A program made the position numbers and the translations under genes. DNA of 64,000 nucleotides from JACCXG01 sp963834305 (GTDB taxonomy: Bacteria; Acidobacteriota; Vicinamibacteria; Vicinamibacterales; 2-12-FULL-66-21), in contig CAWIAX010000004.1 of NCBI GenBank assembly GCA_963834305.1, forward strand, positions 186,001-250,000. The letters are read 5' to 3'. Positions 33,812 through 42,170 of the stretch are shown here, piece after piece. The notes below the pieces were generated by a model, which worked only from the letters and a program-made list of their open reading frames with translations, ran no database searches and was not told the DNA's origin. How positions within the stretch are numbered: the stretch's first letter is position 1; every line of letters begins with the position of its first letter.

Positions 33812-35239
33812 GTGCCCCTTCGATTGGTTCATGCCGGGCCCGCCGCGCTCGTGGCCTGCCTTTTCGGCGCTGCCGCCTTCCAGGCGGCCCCGCCGCAGGC
33901 GCGGCCAGGGGTCTCGCCGATCGCCTGGGCCGACGTGGCGCCGCTCGCGAGCCGGCTCGCCGCTTCCGGGCTGACCGCCGCCACGTTCGCGGCACGCGTG
34001 GCGGCCCTGCACGAGGCCAACCTGCGGCGGATGCGCGAGGGAGACCTCGACCACCTCGTGTTCTACGCGCTGCAGTCCACCCGCTTCACGTCCCTGCCGC
34101 CCATCGAGCCCGCGCTCAGTGCCCGGGCGTTCGTGGACGGCCTCGAGGCCTCCGTCCGCCAGCCGTTTCTTCGTGGCGAGCTGCCGCCTGCGCAGGCCGG
34201 CCGCCTCGAGACCCCGGCGCCCGTCCGCGCCCGGCTCGACGCCTTCATCGCCGCGCTGGACTCGAAGGCGGGCGACCCGCGCCTCGAGTACTTCCGCGGC
34301 CTGACGCGGACCACGTTTCCCGCGCGAGCGGAGCGCGCCGCGGCGCTCGGTCGTGAGTATCAGCGCGCGATGCGCTTCGTCTACGAGAAGGAGTTCGTGG
34401 CGCAGGCCACGGGCGCCGACGCCGTGGCCCGCCTCTACCGGTCGCGCGGCCTCAGCACCGACACGGCGGTCGAGGCCGGCTACGTCGTCTATCTCGGGCT
34501 GGGCGTGGCAAAGGCGCTCGATCCCGGCCGCCGGATCCGCCGCGTGCTCATCGTCGGCCCCGGCCTCGACCTCGCGCCGAGAACCGGGCTCCTCGAGTCC
34601 GGCCCGCCCGAAAGCTACCAGCCGTGGGCGGTGATCGATGCCCTGATCGGTCTCGGCCTCGCCCGCGCCGACGATCTCGATGTTGTCGCCGCCGACATCA
34701 ATCCCCGGGTCGTGGATCACATCCGCCGCGTCCGCGACGCACCGCCGGTCCTGGAGCTGATGACCGGCCTGGCGGAAACGCCGGCTGTCGCATTCTCGGA
34801 CGAGTATCGCGACTACTTCACGCGTCTCGGCGCCGCCATCGGCACGGTCAAGGACGTCGAAAAGGCGTCACCGTCCGGGGCCGCCGGCGGATACCTGCGC
34901 AAGACCGTCCGGGTGGCGCCGGCCGCCGCCCGCGGGTTGCGCAGCGAACGTCTCGACATCGTCACCGAGCACCTGACCGGGTCGCCGTTCGACCTGCTGA
35001 TTGCCACGAACATCCTGCCGTATTTCGACGACGAGGCGCTGATGCTGGCAGTGGGGAACATGGCGGCCATGCTGGCCCCGGGCGGCCTGCTGCTGCACAA
35101 CGAGCCGCGCCCGCTGCTCGATGCTGCCGCCACCCCGCTCGGCGTGTCGTTCGTGCAGTCGCGCCACGCCGTCATCGCCACCGTGCGCGGCGCGCCGGCT
35201 CCGCTGTTCGACAGCGTATTTCTCCACGCGAAGCGTTGA
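33812..35239 (+). CDS. Exported protein with SAM-methyltransferase-like C-terminal domain
   Basis: A 475-residue protein I cannot assign firmly. It opens with a signal-like segment (AALVACLFGAAAFQAAPP). A helical region of about 200 residues follows, then a Rossmann-like half with RRVLIVGPGLDL (about 245-256), DLDVVAADINPRVVDHIR, and a CheR/class I methyltransferase-like LIATNILPYFDDEALMLAVGNMAAMLAPGGLLLHNEP. The last pattern is common in methyltransferases that sit at the end of motif VI, so SAM binding is plausible. An exported methyltransferase would be odd, because SAM is cytosolic. Start GTG 33812 lies 6 nt after CACAAT, a possible leaderless arrangement. Downstream it ends in array A3. 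Confidence 0.65.
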   Translation: MPLRLVHAGPAALVACLFGAAAFQAAPPQARPGVSPIAWADVAPLASRLAASGLTAATFAARVAALHEANLRRMREGDLDHLVFYALQSTRFTSLPPIEPALSARAFVDGLEASVRQPFLRGELPPAQAGRLETPAPVRARLDAFIAALDSKAGDPRLEYFRGLTRTTFPARAERAAALGREYQRAMRFVYEKEFVAQATGADAVARLYRSRGLSTDTAVEAGYVVYLGLGVAKALDPGRRIRRVLIVGPGLDLAPRTGLLESGPPESYQPWAVIDALIGLGLARADDLDVVAADINPRVVDHIRRVRDAPPVLELMTGLAETPAVAFSDEYRDYFTRLGAAIGTVKDVEKASPSGAAGGYLRKTVRVAPAAARGLRSERLDIVTEHLTGSPFDLLIATNILPYFDDEALMLAVGNMAAMLAPGGLLLHNEPRPLLDAAATPLGVSFVQSRHAVIATVRGAPAPLFDSVFLHAKR

Positions 35240-35249
35240 TCGAGCTCAA

Positions 35250-35353
35250 TTCCCAATTCCCAATTTCCAACTCCCAACGAAAGCCCAACGGCCAACTCCC
35301 AACGACGCCCACTCTCTATTGGGCGTTGGGCGTTGGGTGTTGGGCGTTGGGCG
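35250..35353. repeat. Inverted heptad arrays, TTGGGNN family (array A3)
   Basis: The left arm (about 35250-35308) is made of CCCAACN/TTCCCAA units. The right arm (35319-35353) is five perfect TTGGGCG/TTGGGTG units with GGG every 7 nt. The arms are complementary, so the RNA from either direction could fold into a long imperfect hairpin. It lies at the convergent junction of the methyltransferase-like gene and the GntR-type regulator, and its right arm codes for the last dozen residues of the regulator. Confidence 0.85.
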
Positions 35354-36451
35354 TTGTCGTGATCGACGATTCCCTGACGATCAATTCACAGGGCAGCAGG
35401 ATGTCGCGGGTGGGGAGGTCCGGGCGCGCGACCCGGTCGAGCATGGCGGCGAGCGCCGCGTCGCCAATCTGGTGGCTCGGCTGCCGCAGCGTGGTCAGCG
35501 GCACCGGCAGCAGGCCGGCGAACTCCGCGTCGTCGATGCCGACCAGCCGGAGGTCTTGCGGGACTCGCCGGCCGAGGCGGAGCGCCGTGCGCATGAAATG
35601 GGCAGCGGTGCGGTCGTTGGCGCAGACGACGCCGTCGGGGCGGGCGGCTTCGAGGAATGAGGCGACGGCGGCGGCGTCCTCGGGATCGAGCCGCGCCGCC
35701 AGGGACCGATCGATCGGGGCGCCGGCGACGTACGACGCTTCGCGGTAGCCGGCCTCGCGCGCCCCGACTGTTGCTGCCGCGTTCGGCACGGCCACGAACG
35801 CGACCCGCTGCGCGCCCGCCTGGAACAGGTGCTCGGTGATCACGTAGCCGGCGCGCCGGTTGTCGATGCCGACCAGGTCGTGATGCCCGCGCCGCGGGTA
35901 GGGCACGACCGTGCGGTCGAGCAGCACGACCGGGATGCGGGCGGCGTCGAGGGCGTCCGCGATGCGGCGGTTGATTTCGTCTTTCGACCGCGCCTTCGAG
36001 CGGCGCAAAGAACACGCCGGAGACCCGCCGGTCGATGTACTGCCGGCAGAGCCGCCAGGCCTCCTCTTCCTTCGAGTGCTGGGCGCTGTTCAGGCTGCCC
36101 CAGAGCAGCGCGTGCTCGCGCGCCAGCGGCGAAGCCATCATGCCCCGGCAGATGGGCTCGAAGATGTCGGTCTCGCCGAGCTCGGGAATCAGCAGGCCGA
36201 ACGAGAAGCGCGCCAGCGGCCGCCGGCGCCTTGACGAACGTGCCCGACCCCGCCCGGCGCTCGACCAGGCCGGCCGCCTGCAGGTCCCGCACGGCGCGCC
36301 CGACGGTGATGCGCGATGCGCCGAACTGGCGCACCAGCTCGGCTTCACTCGGCAGGCGATCCCCGCGCCCCAGGCGCCCCGACTGGATGTCACGACGCAG
36401 CGCCGAATAGACCTGCTGATATTTGGGGGTCGCCGCACCGGTCGTGCTCAT
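35316..36451 (-). CDS. GntR-type HTH / LacI-type sensor transcriptional regulator (two extra bases in frame)
   Basis: About 377 residues after correction. The N-terminal winged helix-turn-helix of GntR type (YQQVYSALRRDIQSGRLGRG, LPSEAELVRQFGASRITVGR, about 10-75) is joined to a periplasmic-binding-protein-like sugar-sensing domain of the LacI type (FSFGLLIPELGETDIFEPI; GVVCANDRTAAHFM; LRLVGIDDAEFAGLL). This is the AraR-like architecture that represses sugar-use genes until an effector binds. The frame is shifted near 36220 and near 35989, each fixed by removing one base. The gene has a strong leaderless-type promoter overlapped by a dyad and is divergent from a HAD phosphatase gene. The C-terminal tail (TTTPNAQHPTPNAQ) is encoded by a heptad array. 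Confidence 0.85.
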
Positions 36452-36458
36452 GCGGCAA

Positions 36459-36491
36459 ATGATATGACAACTTTGTATGGAAATCCAACAA
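36459..36491 (-). promoter_or_regulatory. Regulator promoter overlapped by a putative operator dyad
   Basis: On the minus strand TTGGAT (36483-36488) and TATCAT (36459-36464) are 18 bp apart, and TATCAT ends 7 nt before the regulator ATG, predicting a leaderless transcript. The dyad TTGTATGG (36473-36480) / CCAACAA (36485-36491) covers the -35 and spacer, where a bound repressor would block polymerase. A second pair, GATATGACAA (36461-36470) and TTGTTATATC (36558-36567), matches inversely at 9 of 10 positions across the divergent region. This suggests autoregulation and control of the HAD gene. Confidence 0.5.
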
Positions 36492-36647
36492 TATCGTCCA
36501 TCGATTAATCTAAAGCCTGAAATATGCGCCGGTGGTGCTATGCTGAATCTTCAGATGTTGTTATATCAGCACGCTCGCAGGAGAGTTCTCCCCGGGTCCG
36601 CGGCCAGCCTAAACGGTGGCGGCGATCCCGGCGCAAGGGCAGACGCC

Positions 36648-37467
36648 ATGACCAATGGACCGACATCCAGACATTTCCTCGTCGCGTCGGACTTCGACCA
36701 GACGCTCAGCTTCAACGATTCCGGGCACGTGCTGAGCGAGCTTCTGGGCGTGACGAACTTCCAGCAGAAGGTCGATGGGCTGGCCCGCAGCAACCTGGTG
36801 CACCAGGGCGGGGAGCTGGCCTACCTGATCCGCCACGACCCGGAGTTCCGCGGCGTCCGGCGCGAGCATCTCGTGGAGACCGGCCGGCGCGTCCGGCTGC
36901 GGAGCAACATTCCCGCGCTGGTGGAGTGCCTCGACCGCGGCTTCGACGGCTGCCGCTTCTCGTTCTTCGTCATCTCGGCGGCCCCCCGCGAGGTCATCCA
37001 GTCGGCGCTGGCCGGGATCGTCGCGCCCGATCACATCTTCGGCACCGAGCTCGACTACGAGCCCGGCTCCGGCGAGGTGCGCTCGATTGCCGCGCGTGCC
37101 TGCCGGCTACGGCAAGGTGGCCGTGGTCGAGGAGCTCGAGGCGCGGCTGGGCATCGCCGCCGACCGGACGATCTACATCGGCGACGGCAGCTCGGACGTG
37201 CACGTGATGCTGCACGTGAACAACCGCGACGGCTTCACCATCGCGGTCTCGGAGAACCACCTGCTGTCCGGCATCGCGCGGCGCACCGTGCTGAGCGACG
37301 ATGCGTTCAGCGTGACCGTGCCGATCCTCGAGGACGTCTTCGGGTGGGGCGTCGGGCCGATCCGGTCGTTCTTCGAGTCGCACGGGCTGACGCTCAGCGA
37401 CTGGCAGAAGGCCCGCACCGATCGCGTCATCGTCGGCGAATCGTCCACGCGCTCGGCGGTGGCGTGA
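36648..37467 (+). CDS. HAD-superfamily phosphatase (one extra base in frame)
   Basis: About 272 residues. The catalytic motif I is DFDQTLSFND (about residues 14-23), with nucleophile and acid/base aspartates. Motif III/IV appears as YIGDGSSDVHVML. Together they give the signature of phosphoserine-phosphatase/MtnX-like HAD phosphatases. The substrate is unknown; the divergent sugar-sensing regulator suggests a sugar or polyol phosphate. The frame is broken at about 37089 by one extra base in ATTGCCGCG. Start ATG 36648 is taken because it directly precedes the fold (SRHFLVASDFDQT); a TATGCT hexamer at 36539-36544 may be the promoter, giving a leader of about 100 nt. Its TGA overlaps the next gene start by one base. 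Confidence 0.82.
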
Positions 37468-37703
37468 TGGCGCCCGTGGTCCCTGTGGTCTACGAGTCGC
37501 TCGGCTGGCTGGCCACCGCGGTGTTCGTGGCGTCGTACCTGTGCACCCGGGCCGAGGCGCTCAAGCGTGTGCAGATGGTGGGGGCACTGATGTGGGTCGC
37601 TTACGGCCTGCTGATTCAGGCCACGCCCGTGGTGGCGGCCAACCTGCTCGTGTTCACCGCCGCCGGCTGGACGCTGGCGAGGCGAACCCGCGTTTCGGAC
37701 TGA
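37467..37703 (+). CDS. Small membrane protein (SemiSWEET / YgjV-like)
   Basis: A 78-residue protein with three hydrophobic segments: ESLGWLATAVFVASYLCTR, then VQMVGALMWVAYGLLI, then PVVAANLLVFTAAGWTLARR. The arrangement W..YG......PV..AN resembles SemiSWEET sugar transporters and the YgjV/Imp family of small inner-membrane proteins, and I cannot choose between them. It begins at the TGATG overlap with the HAD phosphatase gene, so it is translated with it. A phosphatase plus a small sugar-permeable membrane protein under a sugar-type repressor would fit a sugar efflux or salvage unit, but that is inference. Confidence 0.65.
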   Translation: MAPVVPVVYESLGWLATAVFVASYLCTRAEALKRVQMVGALMWVAYGLLIQATPVVAANLLVFTAAGWTLARRTRVSD

Positions 37704-37758
37704 TTGCGCCCGGACGGCGGCCCGGGGCGCCGCGGCCGGATCGTCCTGCGCTCTGCCG

Positions 37759-38070
37759 CTAGGCGGCGTGCATCAGGTCGGTGCGCCACAGGCGCACGCC
37801 GCCGGTGAGCGCCGTCTCGATGCCCTCGCGAACCGCGGCCGGTACGTCCGTCGAATCACGCCATCCGGTGCGGATGATCCGCACCGGGCCCTGCACGTGC
37901 CAGCTGCCGTCGGAATGCTGGGCGATGTCGGCCCCCACGCCGTAGCTATCCGTGCCCCAGCGGGTGACGCCATCGATGTGCAGGAGTCCGGGCATCACGA
38001 TGGCGACATGCATGGGACCGAGGCCCCCGTCGAGCACGCAGTTCGGTGGTGAAGTCAATGCGCCGCTCAT
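37759..38070 (-). CDS. Hypothetical protein, 103 residues
   Basis: A soluble protein of unknown family, with no signal peptide or membrane segment. It has a short Gly/Pro/His-containing N-terminal third (GGLGPMHVAIVMPGLLHIDG) and a C-terminal part with WRDSTDVPAAVREGIETAL. I recognise no motif. The ATG at 38070 has GGGACGGGG close upstream, and codon third positions are GC-rich as in neighbours. The downstream flank to 37704 and the upstream stretch 38071-38208 contain no further gene that I can support. Confidence 0.5.
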   Translation of the reverse strand: MSGALTSPPNCVLDGGLGPMHVAIVMPGLLHIDGVTRWGTDSYGVGADIAQHSDGSWHVQGPVRIIRTGWRDSTDVPAAVREGIETALTGGVRLWRTDLMHAA

Positions 38071-38208
38071 GCCCCGTCCCTACGCAAACGGCGCGCCTGC
38101 CACGGGCGGGGGTTTGGCGGGTGTCCGGCGCGGGAAGGTATCCCGCAGGCTGACTTTTGGCCGCACGTTCGGCCCAAAAGGGGAGCCGAAGCTGGCGGCA
38201 TCTGCCGG

Positions 38209-38850
38209 TTAGAAGTAATAGACCGCCAGGACGTGGGCGCCAAGCAGGATCGTGGCGACCACCGCCAGCAGCACGTGGAGCTGGAAGCCCGCCAGGTGCA
38301 CCACGCCGGCGCTGCTGTTGAGCGTGGCGTGCGTGCGCTGCGTCCGCAGGTTACCCGGAGCGATCGCGGCCTGCTCGCGGGCGCGCGCCTTGGCGACATG
38401 CCCGGCCTGGGTGAGGAACATCATGCCGGCGAGCACCACGGTCAGCGCCAGGTTCAGGTTGATGCCGGGGTCGCCGCCGGTGTGCAGTGCCAGGATCAGC
38501 AGCAGGGGCAGGGCGGTCAGCCGGTGCAGGGCGCGCCACGCCCGCAGCGACTGCGGCCGCCGCCGCGCCAGCCGCGCGCCGGCTGCGAGCGACAGCTGGA
38601 ACAGGACCAGGCCCACACCCACGAATCCCGTGGCGAGACGGAACGTTCGATCCTGCGCCGCCAGCTGGAGCGCTGCCGGGATGCCGGTGCCAGGGGGGCC
38701 GACGACGAGCCGCAGGGCGAAGGGCAGCATCGCGGCCGCCATCAGGCCGAGCAGCACCATCTCGGCCCGGACCGAGGGCTCTTGGCGGCTTCCGGGATCA
38801 GCCCGCTCGAGCCCCTGGACGGTCGCGACAGTCAACGGTTCGGCCGGCAC
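38209..38850 (-). CDS. Membrane protein, probably b-type heme / ferric-reductase-like
   Basis: A 213-residue inner-membrane protein with about six hydrophobic segments. Histidines lie within predicted membrane helices in pairs: ALHRLTALPLLLILALHTG, then VVHLAGFQLHVLLAVVATI and LGAHVLAVYYF. This spacing suggests bis-histidine b-heme ligation, as in cytochrome b561 or ferric-reductase-like membrane domains, though I cannot name a family with certainty. It starts 3 bp after the stop of the DUF3365 heme protein gene and closes a minus-strand operon with the 11-heme cytochrome. It is the likely membrane electron carrier or quinone-linked partner of that set. Confidence 0.6.
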   Translation of the reverse strand: MPAEPLTVATVQGLERADPGSRQEPSVRAEMVLLGLMAAAMLPFALRLVVGPPGTGIPAALQLAAQDRTFRLATGFVGVGLVLFQLSLAAGARLARRRPQSLRAWRALHRLTALPLLLILALHTGGDPGINLNLALTVVLAGMMFLTQAGHVAKARAREQAAIAPGNLRTQRTHATLNSSAGVVHLAGFQLHVLLAVVATILLGAHVLAVYYF

Positions 38851-38853
38851 GCG

Positions 38854-39420
38854 TCACGGCACGGGGAAAGACACCACCACGGCGCCCATGACGTCGCCGA
38901 GCGCGAAGTCGGTGCGCGGACTCTCCGGGTGCTCGTTGTGGCAGGACACGCAGGCCTGCGACACCGCCTTGTCCGGGTAGAGCGCCATGAAGTATTTCTT
39001 GCCGCCCACGTCTTCCACGCGCCTCAGCGGCGCGCCCGGATCCCTGGTCAGCGCCGCCAGCCCCTCCTTCTCGAACGCGGTGCGGGGCATGTTCGACTTG
39101 TTGATCGCCCAGGGACTGATCAGGGCGTAGCGCACGCCTCCTTTTTCCGCCGCGCGCTGGGCACCCATCCGCAGCATCTGCGACGGCAGCGGCAGCCCCT
39201 TCTCCTCCTCGTAGTCTTCAGTGGAGTCGATGACCTTCTCGACGTTCTGCAGTCGATGCACGACCTGTTCGGAGTACACCGCACGATCAGCCTCGATGAC
39301 GGTGTGGATATAGTCGGCCACCGCCTCCGGCGGGATGCCGGCTGGCTGGGCGCTCTTCTGGCATCCCCCGAGCACGACGCTCAAGGCCGCCACCGCGATC
39401 GCATGGGTTCGACGTCTCAT
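38854..39420 (-). CDS. DUF3365 (Tll0287-like) heme lipoprotein
   Basis: A 188-residue lipoprotein (lipobox VVLGGC) with a single c-type heme motif CVSCH near the C-terminus, inside ALYPDKAVSQACVSCHNEHP, as in the DUF3365/Tll0287-like family. That fold resembles PAS-type heme sensor domains, and members are thought to sense or carry electrons in the periplasm. The conserved SPWAINKSNMPRTAFE stretch is seen at the middle. The ATG at 39420 overlaps the stop of the 11-heme cytochrome gene by 4 bp, so it is part of that operon. Confidence 0.85.
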   Translation of the reverse strand: MRRRTHAIAVAALSVVLGGCQKSAQPAGIPPEAVADYIHTVIEADRAVYSEQVVHRLQNVEKVIDSTEDYEEEKGLPLPSQMLRMGAQRAAEKGGVRYALISPWAINKSNMPRTAFEKEGLAALTRDPGAPLRRVEDVGGKKYFMALYPDKAVSQACVSCHNEHPESPRTDFALGDVMGAVVVSFPVP

Positions 39421-40724
39421 GGCCTGGTCCTCTGCTGTGTTCTTCGCCCCCGCTCGCTGACCCATTCCTCGATCAGCGCCACGCTGCCGGCCGGCCGCGC
39501 GGGGCGGCCCTGAAAGTTGAGCCCGGCCAGATCCCGGTCGAGCAGGCTGGCCAGGGCGAACGGCATCCCGTGGCAATCCATGCAGACGAGTTTCATCATG
39601 CGGTCAACCGGGCGGAGCGTGAACGTGTTGCTGTGATTTACGCGCACCTTGCCCGACACGTCCATCCGGGGCAGGTGACAGGTCGCACAGGTGACCTCGG
39701 TGGCGCCGGGCGCTCCCGGCTGATCGCCCGCCACCGCGATCGACGTGAGGTGATGACGGCTGCCCTTGAAGCTCCGCGAATGGCCATCATCGTGGCAGCC
39801 CAGACAGGCATCCGTCGCGGCGGCACGCGTGTTCAGGCTGTGTGGATCGTGGCAGGTGCTGCACGACAGCGCGTCGGCCGCGGCAGCTCGCATCGGCTGC
39901 CGCGCGTCGCCCGGCGTGAGCGGCTCGAGACCGGCGCGCAGCCGCATCCCGTGCTTGCCGCTGAGGAACGAGTCGTGTTCGTAGTCGTGGCAGCTGGCGC
40001 AGGCCGACGGGGGAGGCGTGCGGACGAACGCCTGACCCGTTCCTCCGTGGCACTTCGCGCACCCGACACCGGCGGCCGCGTGCCCGCTCCCTCGCCATGC
40101 ATCGATCAGCGCCGTTGGTGCGGAGCCGGGCGCAGGCACCGGAACGTCAGGTGGCGTCCCGGCCTTCGGCCTGACGCGCTCGAGCACCACCGGCGTGTCG
40201 AGCAGGTCAGGTTCGCCGACATGGCTGCCGAGGAACGCCGTCGTGAGCCGTGCATTGTCGTGGTAGTTGTGGCAGCCTGCGCTGCCGCAGCTCTCCGGCG
40301 CAAAACCGGCATGGCTCTTCCGCTTCGCGCGCACGTCGTCGTGGCAGGAGAAACAGAAGTCGGCGGGCGCCGCGACACCGCCCGCCGCCACCTGGTGCTC
40401 GGCGTGGCAGGTTGAACAGCGGCCGACGTCGAATGCGGCCACGGCGTCGGCCCAGCGCGGATTGTCGAAGAGGCGGACCGGGTGGGTGTCGGCCTGCAGC
40501 TCCGCCCTGTGGCACGTCTCGCACGACTCGTTCTTCACGCCGGCAAAGCTTGAATGGCACCCCGCGCACGCGGGCTCGATGAGGTGATGGCCGTCGGACG
40601 TGCGGCCGGGGACGAAAAGCTGCTTCTTCTCCGTGAGGAAGAGGCCTGTGAGCGCGACAAGCGTCAGGGCGCCGACGACCGCCGCCTTCGTCCCGATTGG
40701 TACACCCAGGAGCCTCACCAGCAC
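39417..40724 (-). CDS. Undecaheme c-type cytochrome, N-terminally membrane-anchored
   Basis: A 435-residue multiheme cytochrome. After an N-terminal membrane anchor (AAVVGALTLVALTGLFL) I count ten CXXCH motifs (CAGCH, CETCH, CSTCH, CFSCH, CAKCH, CASCH, CSTCH, CLGCH, CATCH, CMDCH) and one CX4CH (CGSAGCH), eleven hemes in all. Distal histidines are present in between (for example HHL, HNYHDN). The fold is probably of the cytochrome c3/octaheme superfamily, used for electron transfer to or from periplasmic partners. GTG 40724 is a reasonable start with GGAGGG about 10 nt upstream, and a good promoter lies further up. It is followed in operon by the DUF3365 heme protein and the b-type membrane protein. 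Confidence 0.92.
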   Translation of the reverse strand: MLVRLLGVPIGTKAAVVGALTLVALTGLFLTEKKQLFVPGRTSDGHHLIEPACAGCHSSFAGVKNESCETCHRAELQADTHPVRLFDNPRWADAVAAFDVGRCSTCHAEHQVAAGGVAAPADFCFSCHDDVRAKRKSHAGFAPESCGSAGCHNYHDNARLTTAFLGSHVGEPDLLDTPVVLERVRPKAGTPPDVPVPAPGSAPTALIDAWRGSGHAAAGVGCAKCHGGTGQAFVRTPPPSACASCHDYEHDSFLSGKHGMRLRAGLEPLTPGDARQPMRAAAADALSCSTCHDPHSLNTRAAATDACLGCHDDGHSRSFKGSRHHLTSIAVAGDQPGAPGATEVTCATCHLPRMDVSGKVRVNHSNTFTLRPVDRMMKLVCMDCHGMPFALASLLDRDLAGLNFQGRPARPAGSVALIEEWVSERGRRTQQRTRP

Positions 40725-40771
40725 TCGGTAAAGCCCTCCTGGGCCGGAACGAGTTCACCGCAACCCACAAA

Positions 40772-40801
40772 AACATACACGCGCCGGCGGCGGTCTGTCT
40801 A
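40772..40801 (-). promoter_or_regulatory. Sigma70-like promoter of the multiheme cytochrome operon
   Basis: On the minus strand TAGACA (40796-40801, 5 of 6 to TTGACA) and TATGTT (40772-40777) are separated by 18 bp, about 48 bp upstream of the cytochrome GTG. It lies in the 81-bp gap after the M23 gene, so the cytochrome operon can be expressed on its own. Confidence 0.5.
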
Positions 40802-40805
40802 TCGT

Positions 40806-42170
40806 TCACCTGTCCACGACTTGTCCACTCGACCGGGTTAACGGGGCCGCGTCCACCCAGCCCGATCGGCCGGAGGCCAGCCGGACCAGCGCGAAACGAT
40901 CGAACGTGCCGAGGACGTCCACCTGCCGGACATCCGCCAGCACGTCGACGACAGGGGCGGATGTGGCAGGACCGTGGCGGACCACGGCTCCAGACGCCAG
41001 CCGCTGGCGGCGCAGCGGCGTGTCGGCGGGCGCCACCGCATTCGCGTCGAGGTAGCCGGTCGAGTCGTCCGGCAGCGCCACCCGGAACGACGACTGGGAG
41101 ACGCCGAGCACACGCGCCACGGAGGCGCGCTCCAGTTGTCCCAGAGTCGCGGCGTCCGGGCGGACGCCGCTGCGGAGCGTGGTCCGCGGCCGGGAGACGC
41201 GCACCCATCCACCGAGGCGGGCGGTTGGCGCACGCGGCGCCGCCGGCGCGTCATCGTCCGGCAGCAGGAACGGCAGCGGATCGACGGCGCGCCTGGCGTA
41301 GATGCCAAAGTGGAGATGCGGCGCCGTGGTGCGCGCGTTGCCGCTGTTGCCGACGAACCCCAGCACGTCGCCGGCGCGCACCGCGGCAGGCCGGGTGAGG
41401 GCCGCGCGTTCGAGGTGGGCGTAGTAATAGGCCCGTCCGCGTTGCCGATCCTGGAGCCACACCACGTTGCCGCCGAGGCCGTTCGAGCCGGGCCTGGCCA
41501 TGCCGGCGCTGACCGCGACCACCGGCGTGCCCCTGGCGGCAAAGATGTCGATTCCTTCGTGCGCGCGCGCCCCGCCGTCGCGGTCGGCCCCGAACCGGCT
41601 CTGCACCGCGGCGGCCGTCAGCCCGGAGACGGGGAACGCCAGCGTCGCCAGGGTGCGCTCGACGACGGTGTAGCGGCCGCCGCGGAGCAGTTCGGGCTGC
41701 AGCCTGAGCACGTAGGTGCCGTCGCGATCGACGTCGAACGACAGCGCCGTGGCGTCCGGATCCAGGGACGCGACGCGGCGTGGCGGGTCGCCGTCCGCCA
41801 GCCGGAACAAGTCGACGAAGAGCTGGCCCGGGCCGCCGCTCTCGAACTGGAACTCCACGGCAAGCCGCCGTCCGCGCTGGAGGTCGAGGCGGTAGGCGGC
41901 GGCAGACGGAGTCTCCGGAGGGAAGTAGCCGGTTTCGCTGAAGGGCGTGGTCACGGCCACGGCGTTCTGCAGCGACGCCGTGCCGGCGCGCGCCCAGTCG
42001 CGTCCAAGCGCTGTCTGGTCGAGGCCGGCCCCGCGCAGTGTCTCGAGGTAGCGCTCGTACGGCGACGCCGTTCGGCCGAACCGGCTCAAGGGGTTGTTTC
42101 CGCCGCATCCTGCCGCGTAGGCGAACCCCAGGGCTCCGGCCAGCGCCAGCACACCCAGCCAGCGTTTCAT
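40806..42170 (-). CDS. M23-family peptidase lipoprotein with C-terminal SH3-like domains
   Basis: A 454-residue lipoprotein (AYAAGCGG lipobox). The middle region is beta-rich. The M23/LytM endopeptidase domain has the zinc ligands in GARAHEGIDIFAARGTPVVA (His and Asp about residues 210-214) and HLHFGIY (about 290-296), the full HxxxD / HxH set of active lysostaphin-like peptidases. Two C-terminal bacterial SH3-type segments (LRSGVRPDAATLGQLERASV and ASGAVVRHGPATSAPVV) presumably bind cell wall. It should cleave or act near peptidoglycan cross-bridges, for division or wall remodelling. It lies upstream of the cytochrome operon but with its own flank, and is divergent from the DUF1549/DUF1553 gene. 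Confidence 0.92.
   Translation of the reverse strand: MKRWLGVLALAGALGFAYAAGCGGNNPLSRFGRTASPYERYLETLRGAGLDQTALGRDWARAGTASLQNAVAVTTPFSETGYFPPETPSAAAYRLDLQRGRRLAVEFQFESGGPGQLFVDLFRLADGDPPRRVASLDPDATALSFDVDRDGTYVLRLQPELLRGGRYTVVERTLATLAFPVSGLTAAAVQSRFGADRDGGARAHEGIDIFAARGTPVVAVSAGMARPGSNGLGGNVVWLQDRQRGRAYYYAHLERAALTRPAAVRAGDVLGFVGNSGNARTTAPHLHFGIYARRAVDPLPFLLPDDDAPAAPRAPTARLGGWVRVSRPRTTLRSGVRPDAATLGQLERASVARVLGVSQSSFRVALPDDSTGYLDANAVAPADTPLRRQRLASGAVVRHGPATSAPVVDVLADVRQVDVLGTFDRFALVRLASGRSGWVDAAPLTRSSGQVVDR

Noticed and set aside
36477..36650. Upstream start (ATG near 36541) for the HAD phosphatase
   Set aside because: The added residues are low in similarity to any fold, and the ATG would lie inside the -10-like TATGCT; ATG 36648 directly precedes the HAD motif.
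38155..38179. TTTTGGCCG/CGGCCCAAAA inverted repeat as a terminator for the cytochrome operon
   Set aside because: The stem needs a bulge and no T tract follows on the minus strand. It could serve, but I cannot support it.
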